Source of the DNA: Anaeramoeba flamelloides
Taxonomy: Eukaryota > Metamonada > Anaeramoebidae
DNA length: 64,000 nt
NCBI GenBank assembly: GCA_027625915.1
Contig: JANTQA010000047.1
Span: forward strand, 12,400,001-12,464,000
Direction: 5' to 3'
Below the pieces are notes generated by a model. That model searched no databases and was not told the DNA's origin. It was given only the letters and a program-made list of their open reading frames with translations. Shown here one piece after another: positions 11,038 through 22,134 of the stretch. Every line of letters begins with the position of its first letter. Positions within the stretch are counted from its first letter, which is position 1. The position numbers were made by a program, and so were the translations under genes.

Positions 11038-11538
11038 TCTTCATCTTTCATTTTCGGATTTTGGTGTACATAATATATTCATTTTATAATAATAAAAAAG
11101 GATCAACCAAAATAATTTGAGAATACAAATTACAGCTCAGGAAAAAAAGAGAAACGTGTTTTTAATAAGGAGAATTACTGAAATAGGAAAGTAAAATCAA
11201 TTGAAAAAAGAAACAAATTAACTTCAAACAATAATCCATTATAAAATTTTCAATCGAAACAACAAACAAATTTAAAATCTACTTTCTTATCAAAATCAAA
11301 AGAGTTATTTTGGAGATCTTCAAAATAGTCAATTTTTTTCAACAAATTTTTTATAATTGATTAATCAATCAAAGAAAAACCCAAACTAAAAGAATCATAT
11401 TAAAAAAACTGATATTGTGCTGAGTCCTCCATTTAGTCTTTTTTTATTTATGTTTTCTTTTCTTAATTGATCTTACTTTTCATCTTCAGTAGTGTTCACA
11501 ATTAAAAAACGTGTTTAACTTTTTTTCTGGAATGGTTT
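11038..11538. other. Intergenic stretch, no gene seen
   Basis: A/T-rich spacer between two TIR elements, with stops in all frames. Confidence 0.6.
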
Positions 11539-11936
11539 CAGCTGTTCCAAGGCTACCTTGAAATGTTTTCAATATCAAATTTTGATGTTGATATAGATTT
11601 TTAAAAAGTTGTATATAAGAATAAGAAAGTTCTTATTGAAAATATTTTTTCAGAAATGAGTTGAGATCAAAAATTATCTTCTAATATGATCAAAAAAATT
11701 CATTGTTTTTCAAGAGTAAATTTTATGTAGTTTCTCAATGAATTTTTCTGTTTAGAGTCATTTTGGGTTTTGAAAATGTATTTTTTGAAAATCAGAATAA
11801 ATTCTTGAATATCAACTCATTTAGGAATTTTTTTTTCAATAAAAGTTTTATTGTTCTTATAATCAACTTTTTAAAAATGCATATTAACATCAAAATTTGA
11901 TATTGAAAAAATTTCACAGTAGCTTTGGAACAGTTG
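11539..11936. mobile_element. TIR element family D, copy 1
   Basis: About 398 bases with long terminal inverted repeats of roughly 55-60 bases. The left end contains GCTGTTCCAAGGCTACCTTG and TCAATATCAAATTTTGATGT, and the right end is the inverse (CAAAATTTGATATTGA, then TTTGGAACAGTTG). The right flank is TA. The same arrangement recurs at 44831-45246. No coding capacity; MITE-like. Confidence 0.8.
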
Positions 11937-12860
11937 TATCATTGATTACTTTGAATTCTTTAATAAAAAAAAATAATCAAAGTAATTAAATTCTTACTCT
12001 TCTTATCCTAAACACTTATATTGTCTTTGAGTATCAAAATTAATAGTAGTCACTAATACTTTAAAAAGTGTCCTAGACTTAAGGAAACAATCTCTATTTT
12101 TTTTTTTTTTTTGTCCAATTTCTAAAAAAGGATTCCTTATCAAGAAATATGTTTAATTTTGAAAATAAATGGGGTTTCCAAATCTAAGTAAATGGCAAAA
12201 AATTTTCACAATCTCTATTAAATTTAGGTTTAAAATTTTAATAGAGATTAGTCCTGAATTAAATCACACCGTGGGAAATGGTAACTTTAGCTGTGGTTCT
12301 TTGTTATTTTGGAATTTCTTCCTAATTTTACTAATACTAGTCTTTAAATATAAAATAGGAAAAGATGGTCACTTGATTTTCCATATTTTTCTTATCTAAC
12401 CAAGAGTTCAGAGAAGTAGATTGTAATTTAAAAACGTTATTTTAAAAAAAGTAGAAAATAAACAAAAAATTTTTCCAATTTTTAATTCAAAGACCAGCAA
12501 ACAGAAAAAATTTTCACTTTATTTTCAATTTTCTGAAATCTGACTTTCCTCGCCCATTTTTATTCCTCAATGTCTACAAATTGAATTCTCAAAAAGTACC
12601 CAAAAAAATAGTTTGAGAAAACAAATTACTAACTATTACTTGGAATACTCACTTTATAGTAGAAAAAGAAATGGAAAATGAACATGAAGTTGAAAATATT
12701 TCCCATTACTATAAAAGATACTATTAAGTGTGGATCCAAATAGAAACCTGAAATTTTTTGAAAACCAGGAAAATAGAACTATTTTTACTGACAGATAGCT
12801 TTACCCTAATTTATTAGATTAAAACAATTCACATAATAAAGAAATTTGGAAGAATTTTTA
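11937..12860. other. Intergenic stretch, no gene seen
   Basis: A/T-rich spacer. A 76-codon open frame at 12169-12399 has no family resemblance or intron context and is not accepted. Confidence 0.55.
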
Positions 12861-12864
12861 AAAC

Positions 12865-12905
12865 TGTTATTTAAACTTCGTACAAAAGTGTTATTCAAAC
12901 TTCGT
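12865..12905 (+). promoter_or_regulatory. 17-bp direct repeat pair upstream of PP2A gene
   Basis: TGTTATTTAAACTTCGT at 12865 and TGTTATTCAAACTTCGT at 12889 differ at one base, lie 24 bases apart, and sit about 155-195 bases before the PP2A start codon. A GC-richer patch (GTGAGGGTGTTCGG) follows. A candidate activator-binding pair; function is inferred. Confidence 0.35.
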
Positions 12906-13059
12906 TTAACGTGAGGGTGTTCGGAAAGTTTGAAAAAAGATTCACCTCAAAACATATTATTCCTCACTTTTTGGGAAATCTTCTGAAAATTTATTTTTTT
13001 AATTTTTTATAATTTCAAAAAATTAAGCAAACACAAATAAAAAAAAGAAAAAAAACAAG

Positions 13060-13740
13060 ATGATCCCAATCCAAGCACTTAATAGACAAATTGAAAACCT
13101 TCTTAACTTCAAGCCACTTAAAGAAACCGAGGTCAAAAACCTTTGCGATAAGGCACAAGAGATCTTTATCAATGAACCAAACATTGTAAGAGTTAAAGCA
13201 CCTGTAACAGTTTGTGGTGACACACATGGTCAATTTCCAGATTTGTTAGAGCTTTTTAAAATTGTTGGAACATGCCCAAATGTTAATTTTCTTTTTATGG
13301 GTAACTCATTCTTTTTGACAAAAAAGAAAAAAAAAAAATAATTTTATTTTTCGAAAGCGACATAAACTTGTGCAAAATTTCTAAAGTTTCTTACTAATAC
13401 CTTTTGTATTTGCTTTTTTTTTTTCAAACATTTATTTTTCTTGATCTTTTTTATATTAGGTGACTACGTTGATCGTGGATTTTATAGTGTTGAAAATGTA
13501 ACTTGTTTAGTTGCAATGAAAGGTAGTGTTCTTTAACTCTTTGAAAAACAAATTTTTTTTTGTTTTTGTTTTTCATTCTTACTTTGTGTTTTCTTCAAAA
13601 ATTAATTATTTTAATTTTTTTTAATTCTTTTGTCTTTCAAAAACCATAAAAATATTCCAATTTTATCATTCTTTTTCCAAAACCATCCACATAGTTCGTT
13701 ATCCAAATAGAATTACTTTATTAAGAGGGTTTGTACTTTA

Positions 13741-13771
<31 letters not shown>

Positions 13772-15910
13772 GTTTTTTTATTTTATTTCTTTGTTTGTTT
13801 CTACTGATGTATTTTTTTTTTTTTTTTTTTTTACAAGTTATGTTTAATGTTAAAAATTCGATCACCGTCTCGTATCTTTATATTTAAATGATCACAATGT
13901 ATTTTGAAAAAGATTCTTGGAATTTTGTAGCCACCATAAATGTTTACAAAAATTAAAATACATCAATATTCAGACAATTATAAATTCCACCTTCTGTTGA
14001 AGTGTATCAAAGTTTTTGAAATTTTTGAGCAAAAAAAATGGAAGAAGAAGAAGCGAATTTTTTTTCTGTTTAGTCATTCAAATACCAGTCTTTAGAAAAA
14101 TTTATGGAACGGTTGGAATGGGTGTAGTAAAATGAGAGAAATGTAGACAAATCGATGGTTATGTTTTTATTTTTTAATTTATCATTATTTTAATTTAACA
14201 TTTCTTTTGATTAATGAATAATAACTCGAGAAGAAAGGAAATGTGTTGTTTGTGGAGAATTGACTGAGAAGAGTTATTGGAAACTTTTTCTCAATAAAGT
14301 TTTCTACTAAGATAACAAATTGTCCTTTTGTTCATTTAATTTTGTAAAATAGTAAATACTTGACAAGTTAAAAAAATGATGCCTTAATGTTCAAAGTTTT
14401 TTTTGATAAATTTGTGTTGCTAAAAATAAATTTTTAAAATAAAAATAACAATTAGCTATTTTTAAAAAGTGACTACTTTGTTTTCAAGACATTGTCACTT
14501 TTAAAACTGTTTTTTAAAGTTTTCTGTTTGAATAAAGTGTGTACTTTTTTACTAAAACAAATGCTTTTCTTCCCACTCCAACCTCGACCTAGCATCCAAA
14601 AGTTGAATCCTCACTTTTTGAAAACTTTATTTTTTAGAAAAGTTTTAATTCAAGCAATCTAAAAAAAAAAAACAAAAACTAACTCACTTTTTATTAAAAT
14701 CGTTGTATCAACAATTCTATTTTCTTATTCTAAAAAAAATTTACATTTCACCTCAAAAAATTCTTACAATTTTCCTCAAAAAAAACAAAATAATAATAAA
14801 ATAACATTAAAAAAAATTAAAAGAAATCATGAAAGCAGACAAATTACTCAAGTTTATGGGTTTTATGATGAATGTGTTCGTAAATATGGAAACGGAGAAG
14901 TTTGGAAATTATTTACAAAATTATTTGATTATTTACCAATTGGCGCTTTAATTGAAAACGAAATCTTATGTATTCATGGCGGTTTATCACCATCTTTAAA
15001 AAAAATTACTCAAATTGAGTCTCTTAATAGATTCCAAGTAAGCAAGCCAGTTTACATCTTTCAATTTTAAATTTATTAGGATTGTTCAAAAAACTTCACG
15101 TAATCTTAATTGAGAATATTTCTTCAAGCATTATTTTTTTTATCAAATACGTTTCCTTTTAAAAAAGAATTTATCACTGATTAAAAAAAATATTTTCCAT
15201 CCGGTTTATTATAGCAAAAGCCTTTGTTTAATGCAGATAATAACCCTTGAAAAGCTATTTGACTTTGAACTTTTAAACAATTACTTTTTTTAAAAAATGA
15301 TGAAAGAGTAAAAATGAATGTGAAAGTTTTTTATGTGACAAGAGATTCATTTTAATAAAGTCTGACAAAAAAGTTTTCAAAATTACTCTAAATGAATTGA
15401 CAGTTTTCTATAGACCTATTTTTATGCCCCCCTATTAAAAACTTTTTTGGATCACATTTTTTATTCAACAACTTTAAAACAAATATTTTTAAATGTCAAT
15501 TGAAAATACCAATTTTTTGAAATAAAGTTAATTAATTTGAAAAAAAAAAAAAAAAAATAGATCTAATTTATTTTACCAAAAGAAAAAAAAAATTCATATT
15601 CTATATTTCAAATTGAATAATTTTTTATTCGAAATTGAAAATTAATTTTCTTGAATAATTTCCTAATCTTTATTTTAAATATTTTTATTTGATCTTACAC
15701 CTTATTTTAATTTAATTAATTTTAGGAAATTCCAAATGAAGGAGCAATGTGTGATTTGATGTGGAGTGATCCTGATGAAAGAGACGGATGGGGAAACTCA
15801 CCAAGAGGTATGATCTTTCTTTTTTTTTTTTTTTTCTTTTTTTTTTCATTTTGCAATTATAATGTTTTTATTTATTTTTTTCATTTATACACACACACAC
15901 ATACAAACAA

Positions 15911-15948
<38 letters not shown>

Positions 15949-16382
15949 TTATTGTCTTAAAATTATTAAATATATAGGTGCTGGATATACTTTTGGAAAA
16001 GACATATCAGAAAAATTCAATAAGAGAAATGGAACAAAATTAACAGCAAGAGCACATCAATTAGTAATGGAGTATGGATCTTATTTCTGAAATTTTTTTT
16101 ATTTTATTTTCAATCATTTTTTTTACTTTTGTTTTTATTATTATTTAATAATCATCTATTTCTTAAAAATTCTTTTCAAAAATAAACAGAGGATATAACC
16201 TAACTCATAATGAAAATATTGTAACTCTTTTCACAGCTCCAAATTATTGTATGAGATGCGGAAATAAGGGAGCACTAATGAATATTGACGATAAATTAAA
16301 TAGAACATTTATTCAATTTGAAACAAGCCCTGAAACAAATGATATGGTAGTTTCTGAAAGACCACCAGAATATTTATTGTAA
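13060..16382 (+). CDS. PPP2C: Protein phosphatase 2A catalytic subunit, seven exons
   Basis: Exons: 13060-13300, 13460-13522, 13695-13728, 14824-15037, 15726-15807, 15978-16071, 16190-16382. All junctions are GT-AG and phase-consistent, giving 306 residues against about 309 for animal PP2A-C. Metal-binding phosphatase motifs are intact: GDTHG (53-57), GDYVDRG (81-87) and GNHES (113-117), followed by [43 protein letters not shown] and [10 protein letters not shown]. These and overall similarity favour PP2A over PP4 or PP6, although the N-terminus and FYSVE resemble PP4 a little. It is a Ser/Thr phosphatase acting with A scaffold and B regulatory subunits in cytosol and nucleus. The C-terminus is PEYLL rather than the usual PDYFL, so the methylated terminal Leu and phospho-Tyr positions are kept but Phe is replaced. 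Intron 3 is unusually long (1,095 bases). Confidence 0.93.
13729..14823 (+). other. Long third intron of the PP2A gene
   Basis: 1,095 bases against 118-688 for the gene's other introns. It begins with poly-T tracts and contains a short open segment with a CxxC pair (KCVVCG, codons at 14239-14256) and A/T-rich repeats. The part 14380-14700 loosely resembles 32920-33190 inside the TMEM87-like gene's large intron. Confidence 0.6.
15888..15949. repeat. Compound (AC)n(AT)n microsatellite in PP2A intron 5
   Basis: AC repeats with ATACAAAC interruptions run into AT repeats. The order is the same as in the larger tract at 26226. Confidence 0.95.
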
Positions 16383-19300
16383 AATACATTCAAGAATTGT
16401 TTTTTTTTTTTTTTTTTTATCTTTGTTTCTTTCTTTCTTTCTTTTTATATTAGAATTTCCCGTAAAAAAATTATTAAAATTTTAATTTAAAATATAAATA
16501 GAAATCAACTTTCAATAATTAATTATCGAAAGTTTCCTGAATCAATTTAATGATTAATACATTAATTTACCAAATAATAATAAACCAAACTTAATAATTC
16601 TAATGCCCTCTTTAAGTAAAAATTAAATAAAAAAAAAAATATTTTCATAAAAATAATTATTAACCAATCATTTTGGTGTTTTTTTTTTTTATAAAGATCT
16701 TTGTTTATTTTTTCTTTATTAAATAGATACAAAAAATAATTTATATAATATTTAGAATCATTAGGAAATGAAAATGTGCTTTTGTATTTTGTATTAAATT
16801 ATTGAACAGTTGAGTCTCTTATCTGAAAGTTAAAGATATCTTGCCAAAAAAGTTGCTAAAAAAAAAAATTGGAAATTCTTGGTTTAATATCTCCAAATTA
16901 AAAAAATTTTTTTGGACTAAAATTTTCTCACTCATTGTAAAAACACTTAACAACTTGCAAAAAATCCCAAAATTCTATGGGTTGACATAACCTGCCAAAA
17001 ATTGCAAAAGGCGAAAATTGCAAAGTTTTATCAATATTATTCGACCCATTTTGTTGAAAAGAGTTGGTATCTTCGAGATACTTGTAACCTTTCTAGCCAT
17101 TTCTAGATATAGTAAATAATGTGAGAATAAAGGGCTTTATAAAGACAATAACTAAAAACCTGTTATTATTTCCAAATAATATAACACAAAATTTAGGTTT
17201 TAAAAATCAGATTGATAATTCATTGATTTTTTTTTTTTTTTTCTAAATTGAAAGTAATTATTGTTATTTTAATCTTATTGAAACAGTGAGAATTATTTTA
17301 GAAAAATCTCAATTCTTAAGATGTTGATAGCAAAGTTATTTCATGTAGTTGTATTATCGATTGGAAATATTCAATTATTCAAAAAAAAAATCTTAATTAA
17401 AAAGTATACATACTTGAATTTATCATTGATTATAAGTCAGACTAAAATTTCAAAAAGGAAGATTTGTCGATATTATTTAGAATGAAAGTGGAGTAGATTT
17501 CATTAATTTAAGTTTAAATAAAAGAAAATATAAATATTGTTAAAAAAAGAAACCAACCCTTTTTATCACACCTCCATCATTTACCTAAAAAAGTTGATAT
17601 TACCCATCTTGAGGCATAAAAGTTGATAGAAAGTCGAATCAAAGATAAAATATTGAATTCATTCAAAAAACGGCACTAAAATAAAAAAACAACATTTCTG
17701 AAAAAGTTTATCAAACTTTCGATAAGTTTAAATATATGTTGGTAAACTTCTGAATATTGTCAAATAATTATGAAACAGTTAGCAAAACCAGATTTAAACA
17801 ACAAACACATCTTTACTGAAAAAAATTCTCAATAATTCCTGAAGTTTTGGATCTTTTAATAAATAGTCTAAATAGATATTCATATTTTCGAAATGAAAAT
17901 AACTGTAAATTTCCCCCTTGTTGTTTAAAATCAAAAAATACTCTAAAAAATGGATAGATTTATTTTGCAATTGATGAGAATACTAAAAAAGATATCTTCT
18001 AGTGGTGTTAATAGATAATTCAAAAAAAAAAATTCCAAATCTTGAAATTGAAAAAACAAAGTAAAAATATGCTAAAATATAAAACTTTTTTTTTTAAAGC
18101 TATATTCAGATATGTTTTATTGTTTTTTATAAGCCCGATTCATTTTTTAGCATTATTGAAAGATTTAAATTTGAGAATTTTTTCTAATTATTTCAAAAAA
18201 AAATATCTTCTCAAAAGAAGATAAATATCTTACAATCAGTTAATAAAATTGTACAAAAATATACTTAAAAAAAAAAAGAAAACCGCAAAGTTTTACAATA
18301 ACTAAGGATACTAAATCAACTTAATTTCAAAAAAAAAAAAAAACACAAAACTTTTTCTATTATTAAAGGAGTGTGAATTTTCACACTAATTATCATTTGA
18401 CTTAAATTGCCTTTCAGAAATTTAAGAGTAAATCATAGATTTGGCAATTAATAATTCATTGGGAATAATACCAAACTGTCTTATTTAAAAAAAAAATCCT
18501 TAAGATTTATTTCTTTTACTTTTTTTATGAAATATTGATCAATATTTTTAATCGGAAAGGCAAACCCATAAAAAGCGATCAATATTTTCTATAATTTCCA
18601 TATGTTCATATTTTAAACATAAATAACAAAATTTATTTAAATATTCATTGAAAGCATAGTAATCTCTATTTCAGCAGTTGGCAAATAACCCGAATTTTAG
18701 ATTTGTTGAACTTGATTGATAACCTAGATGTTGTTGGTTTTTCAAATAAATAATTTTGATTTTTAATTATTGCAAAATATTTTTATGGGGTGTCGTAGAG
18801 TGACCTAGAGTACCATCAAGTTCATGGGTTACCGGTGATTCAAAAGAATAGATATATACCTTTGGTTTAGTACCATTCTTATAAATTTTAGATAATCCAA
18901 AGGGGGTTTTTAGAAGGTTTCTGTTTTATTTATAATTTTTTTTTGGTTTTACAAATAGAGAAAAGCTAACTGTTGTTTTCCATGATTCAAAAGAATAGAG
19001 TAAAATCAAAGATTTTAGCCAATTCTTCAGAAACCTCGGAAAACCTAATAAAGCTTTTTTTATTTTGAGAAATAATTAAAAATTCAAATATTTTCTTTTT
19101 ATTTAGTAAATTAAAAAAAATGCTAATTATACTATCCCGATATTCAAAAGAATATAGGAAAATCTAATGATTTTCTCTCTTCTTGATTAAATTAAAAAAA
19201 AAACGCCAACACCCCCAACTTGTGGAAATCAATAATTCATTATAATTGTATATTTATAAATTTATTTTTTTCAATTCAATTAATTTTTTTTAAAATTCAA

Positions 19301-19640
19301 ATTGATTTTATTGTCTATTCGTTGATTAAATTTTATTAATTTTTCTAAATAAGAAAGAGATAAATTTTTTTATTTTTTTTTGAAATTTAAATTTCTTTTT
19401 ATTTACTGAAATTATCATATTTTCGATTTTAAATTCTGTTTTGTAAATAAGAACTGGTGTATTTATGTTTATTTTGCATATTTCAGTAATACATGAATTA
19501 ATCCTAGAAATTAAGTATTTTATTTTTTTATTTCATAATTAAAAATTTCGAATACGCTGTCAATTAACTTAATATAAAAGATTTAACTAATCTAATTGTT
19601 AATCTATTATTAAGAGAATTGTTATTGAATAATATTTATA
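16383..19640. other. Intergenic stretch, no gene seen
   Basis: A/T-rich with no acceptable reading frame. About 18780-19200 carries repeated phrases such as ATTCAAAAGAATA and GGAAAACCTAA that recur around 59540-59900 and 25650-25740. This is a degenerate dispersed repeat (family I) whose ends cannot be set. Confidence 0.5.
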
Positions 19641-19669
19641 ATTTTTATATTTTTCTTTTGATTTTTTCA

Positions 19670-20400
19670 ATCCTAAACTATATGCGAAATTTTATCTATA
19701 TAAATATCCAAATATTTCATTTTTTTTTGAACTTACGATACAACTGTTTTATCTTTATTTGGTTTTAATCAAAATTAAATAATTTCATATATTGATTATA
19801 ATTTCTACTTGGATTTTTTATTTCCTATTATAATTAAGATTAAATCATCTGTAAAAGTTTAACCATGATTTTTTAATGTTACAATATTTTAGTTAAAGAA
19901 AGGGGTGTGATTTAATTAAATAAGATAAGATATAATACTTCTTCTTGGAATATACCAATTCCCATTTTCTTGATAATTCTTCAATGAAACATTTTGAATT
20001 ATTTTATTATAAATTTTTTTATAGTTTTTCTAATTATTTTAAAATTATTGAATCAAAAAAATTTGCTATATCAATCATTATAATATTTATTTTATAATAT
20101 TTATTTTCATTATTTGATATTTTATATAAATTTAAGTATTAAAAAATTTAAGTCTGTATTTTGAGTATCATTTTTTTTCGAAGCCAAAATTGAAATCTAT
20201 AAATAAATTCCCAACCAAGCTGGATTTTTTTATATAAAATTTTTAAAAATAATTTTGGTAAACTTTTATTAACTGAAATTTTCCTATAATTTAAAATTAC
20301 CCCTCCCATTTCTTTCTTTATCAATAAATAAAAATAACCATTATTTAATATATTCAATAATTGTTTTAGTATCATTAATTAATCAATTTTTAAAGATTTT
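19670..20400 (-). mobile_element. Decayed LINE reverse-transcriptase remnant
   Basis: Read on the minus strand, four reverse-transcriptase blocks occur in the right order. First, NYRKISVNKSLPKLFLKIL (within 20148-20375) matches the NYRPISL...KILEKIL block. Second, GIFQEEVLYLILFN (19916-19957) matches GVPQGSVLSPLLFN. Third, FTDDLIL (FTDD at 19844-19855) matches the YADD active site. Fourth, KYLDIYIDKI (near 19690-19715) matches the KYLGIYID block. This arrangement is typical of non-LTR elements. The copy is broken by several stops and frame changes, and G/C bases are strongly depleted. The flanks (to about 19250 and 20900) share the same extreme A/T composition and may be the rest of it; no endonuclease or terminal repeats were recognised. 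Confidence 0.75.
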
Positions 20401-20899
20401 TTAAATATTAATTTTATATTTTTTGTATTTGTTTATTTGAATTGGGTATAAATCACTGAATATTTCTTCATTAACAATATACATATTAAATTCTCAATTT
20501 GTTGAAACCTTCGACTGATTTATTTTTTATATTTTTTATTCTGTTTCCAATATTTTTAATTGGAAAAAATACTTCAATTTTAACAATTTTAAATCATTTA
20601 TTTTTTTAACTTTTTAATATAATCTAGAATCTTTTAACTTGGTTTAATTAATTTTTTTTATATTAACAAAATATTTTTTAATCATGTTTTTATTATTTTA
20701 AATTGTTTTCATTTTTTTTTACACTTCGAAATTAATATTGATCCAAAAATTTTCTTTTAATTAAATTCTATATTTATTCCATCAATGAATTTATTTCAAG
20801 TTACTTTATTTATTTTTTTTAATCCTATTAATTATATTTAAAAAAAAAATAAAACTTATTTTTAACTTGAAAAAAGGATAATTGTCTTTATTCGACACA

Positions 20900-22134
20900 G
20901 ATTTGGAATAAACCATCCTACTGTTTAACAAAAGTATGCTGTAAATATCAAATAATTATTGAAAATTTTTTTATTCATTTTTAGTTTTACAAGATTTTTT
21001 TGTTTTATTTTTCAAAAAAGATCAAAAATATTTTTAGTAATGTAAATATGAAGAAAATATAAAATAATAGATTTTAGAAATATTCTTATTCAAGAACTGT
21101 TTTAAAACTTGAGTTGGTATGATTCAAGTAATAGAAAGTGAACTCAAAATTATTTTCAATTTTTTTGATATATTTCAACATCAAACAAATAATCAAACAA
21201 TTAATATATCAAAATTTCACCAAAATACTATTTTAAAACCTGGAAAATTCAAGAAAAAATACAAAGAAAGACTTTTTGATTCCATTTTTTTAAAAATAAT
21301 AACATTATCTAAATTATTTGAGTGGATTAGTAATAATACAAAAATTAAAGTTACCAATCGAATTTAAAATTAATTCTCAATTTTTTAAATATTTTTAAAT
21401 AAAACTAATTCAAATAAATAATAATAATAAAAAATAATAAAAGTTGTTAATAAACTAATTTAAATAACAGTTTGATATTTTTACTCATAGTGTTCGATAA
21501 AAAAAAATAATGCCTATCATTTAAATCTCTAGAAATATAATAAATATTTGAAAATAAAAAAAAAAAACTGTTTTTTCTGATCTTCATGAATTTAATATTT
21601 GATATATTTTTCTTGTATTTTAAAAATAAGATTAAAGTTCCAATGTTAATTTGTAAATATAGACTCTCAGAAATTACTAAAAGTGAGATTTCATAAAAAT
21701 AAAAAGGTTTTGGAAAATTTTTCCTTTCATTTTCGTTTTTAGTTCCAAAACAAAAGGGATCAATATTTTTTTACTGAAAATTTAATTAGATAAATGAATT
21801 CTTTGAAAAATGATAACTCAATTCTCTAAATTGATAAATAAGTTCGATTTGCGATATTTAATTCTTCTTTTCAGAAAATAAATTCCTTTCTTACCTTTGG
21901 GAAAAAAAAAAAAAAAGATTTGTAAATCCCAGAAATCAAAAATTCTGTCAATTACTTTTGAGTAAACAACAAAAGTAACTTTTTTTCAAAAATTGTGTGC
22001 AACCCCTACACATTTATTTTGATTTGAATTAAAAAATGATTGTTTTGCTTTTAGAAAATATAAACATTTTTCTTATTTTTTTTAGTTTAGTTTTTTTATT
22101 CACTCCAAGAAAAAAATAAAAGACTTGAATAAAT
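20900..22134. other. Intergenic stretch upstream of Sec61 alpha
   Basis: A/T-rich. The open frame at 21119-21367 has no recognisable family. An imperfect inverted repeat (ACTTTTG ... CAAAAGT) at about 21953-21977 lies some 160 bases before the Sec61 start and could be regulatory or chance. Confidence 0.4.

Noticed and set aside
13060-13341. PP2A exon 1 read as a complete 93-codon gene
   Set aside because: The GDYVDRG and GNHES motifs follow after phase-consistent introns, so the open frame simply runs into the first intron.
19670-20400. LTR-retroelement assignment for the reverse-transcriptase remnant
   Set aside because: The block order NYRPISL-like, GVPQGS-like, YADD-like, KYLGIYID-like is characteristic of non-LTR elements, and no long terminal repeats were seen.
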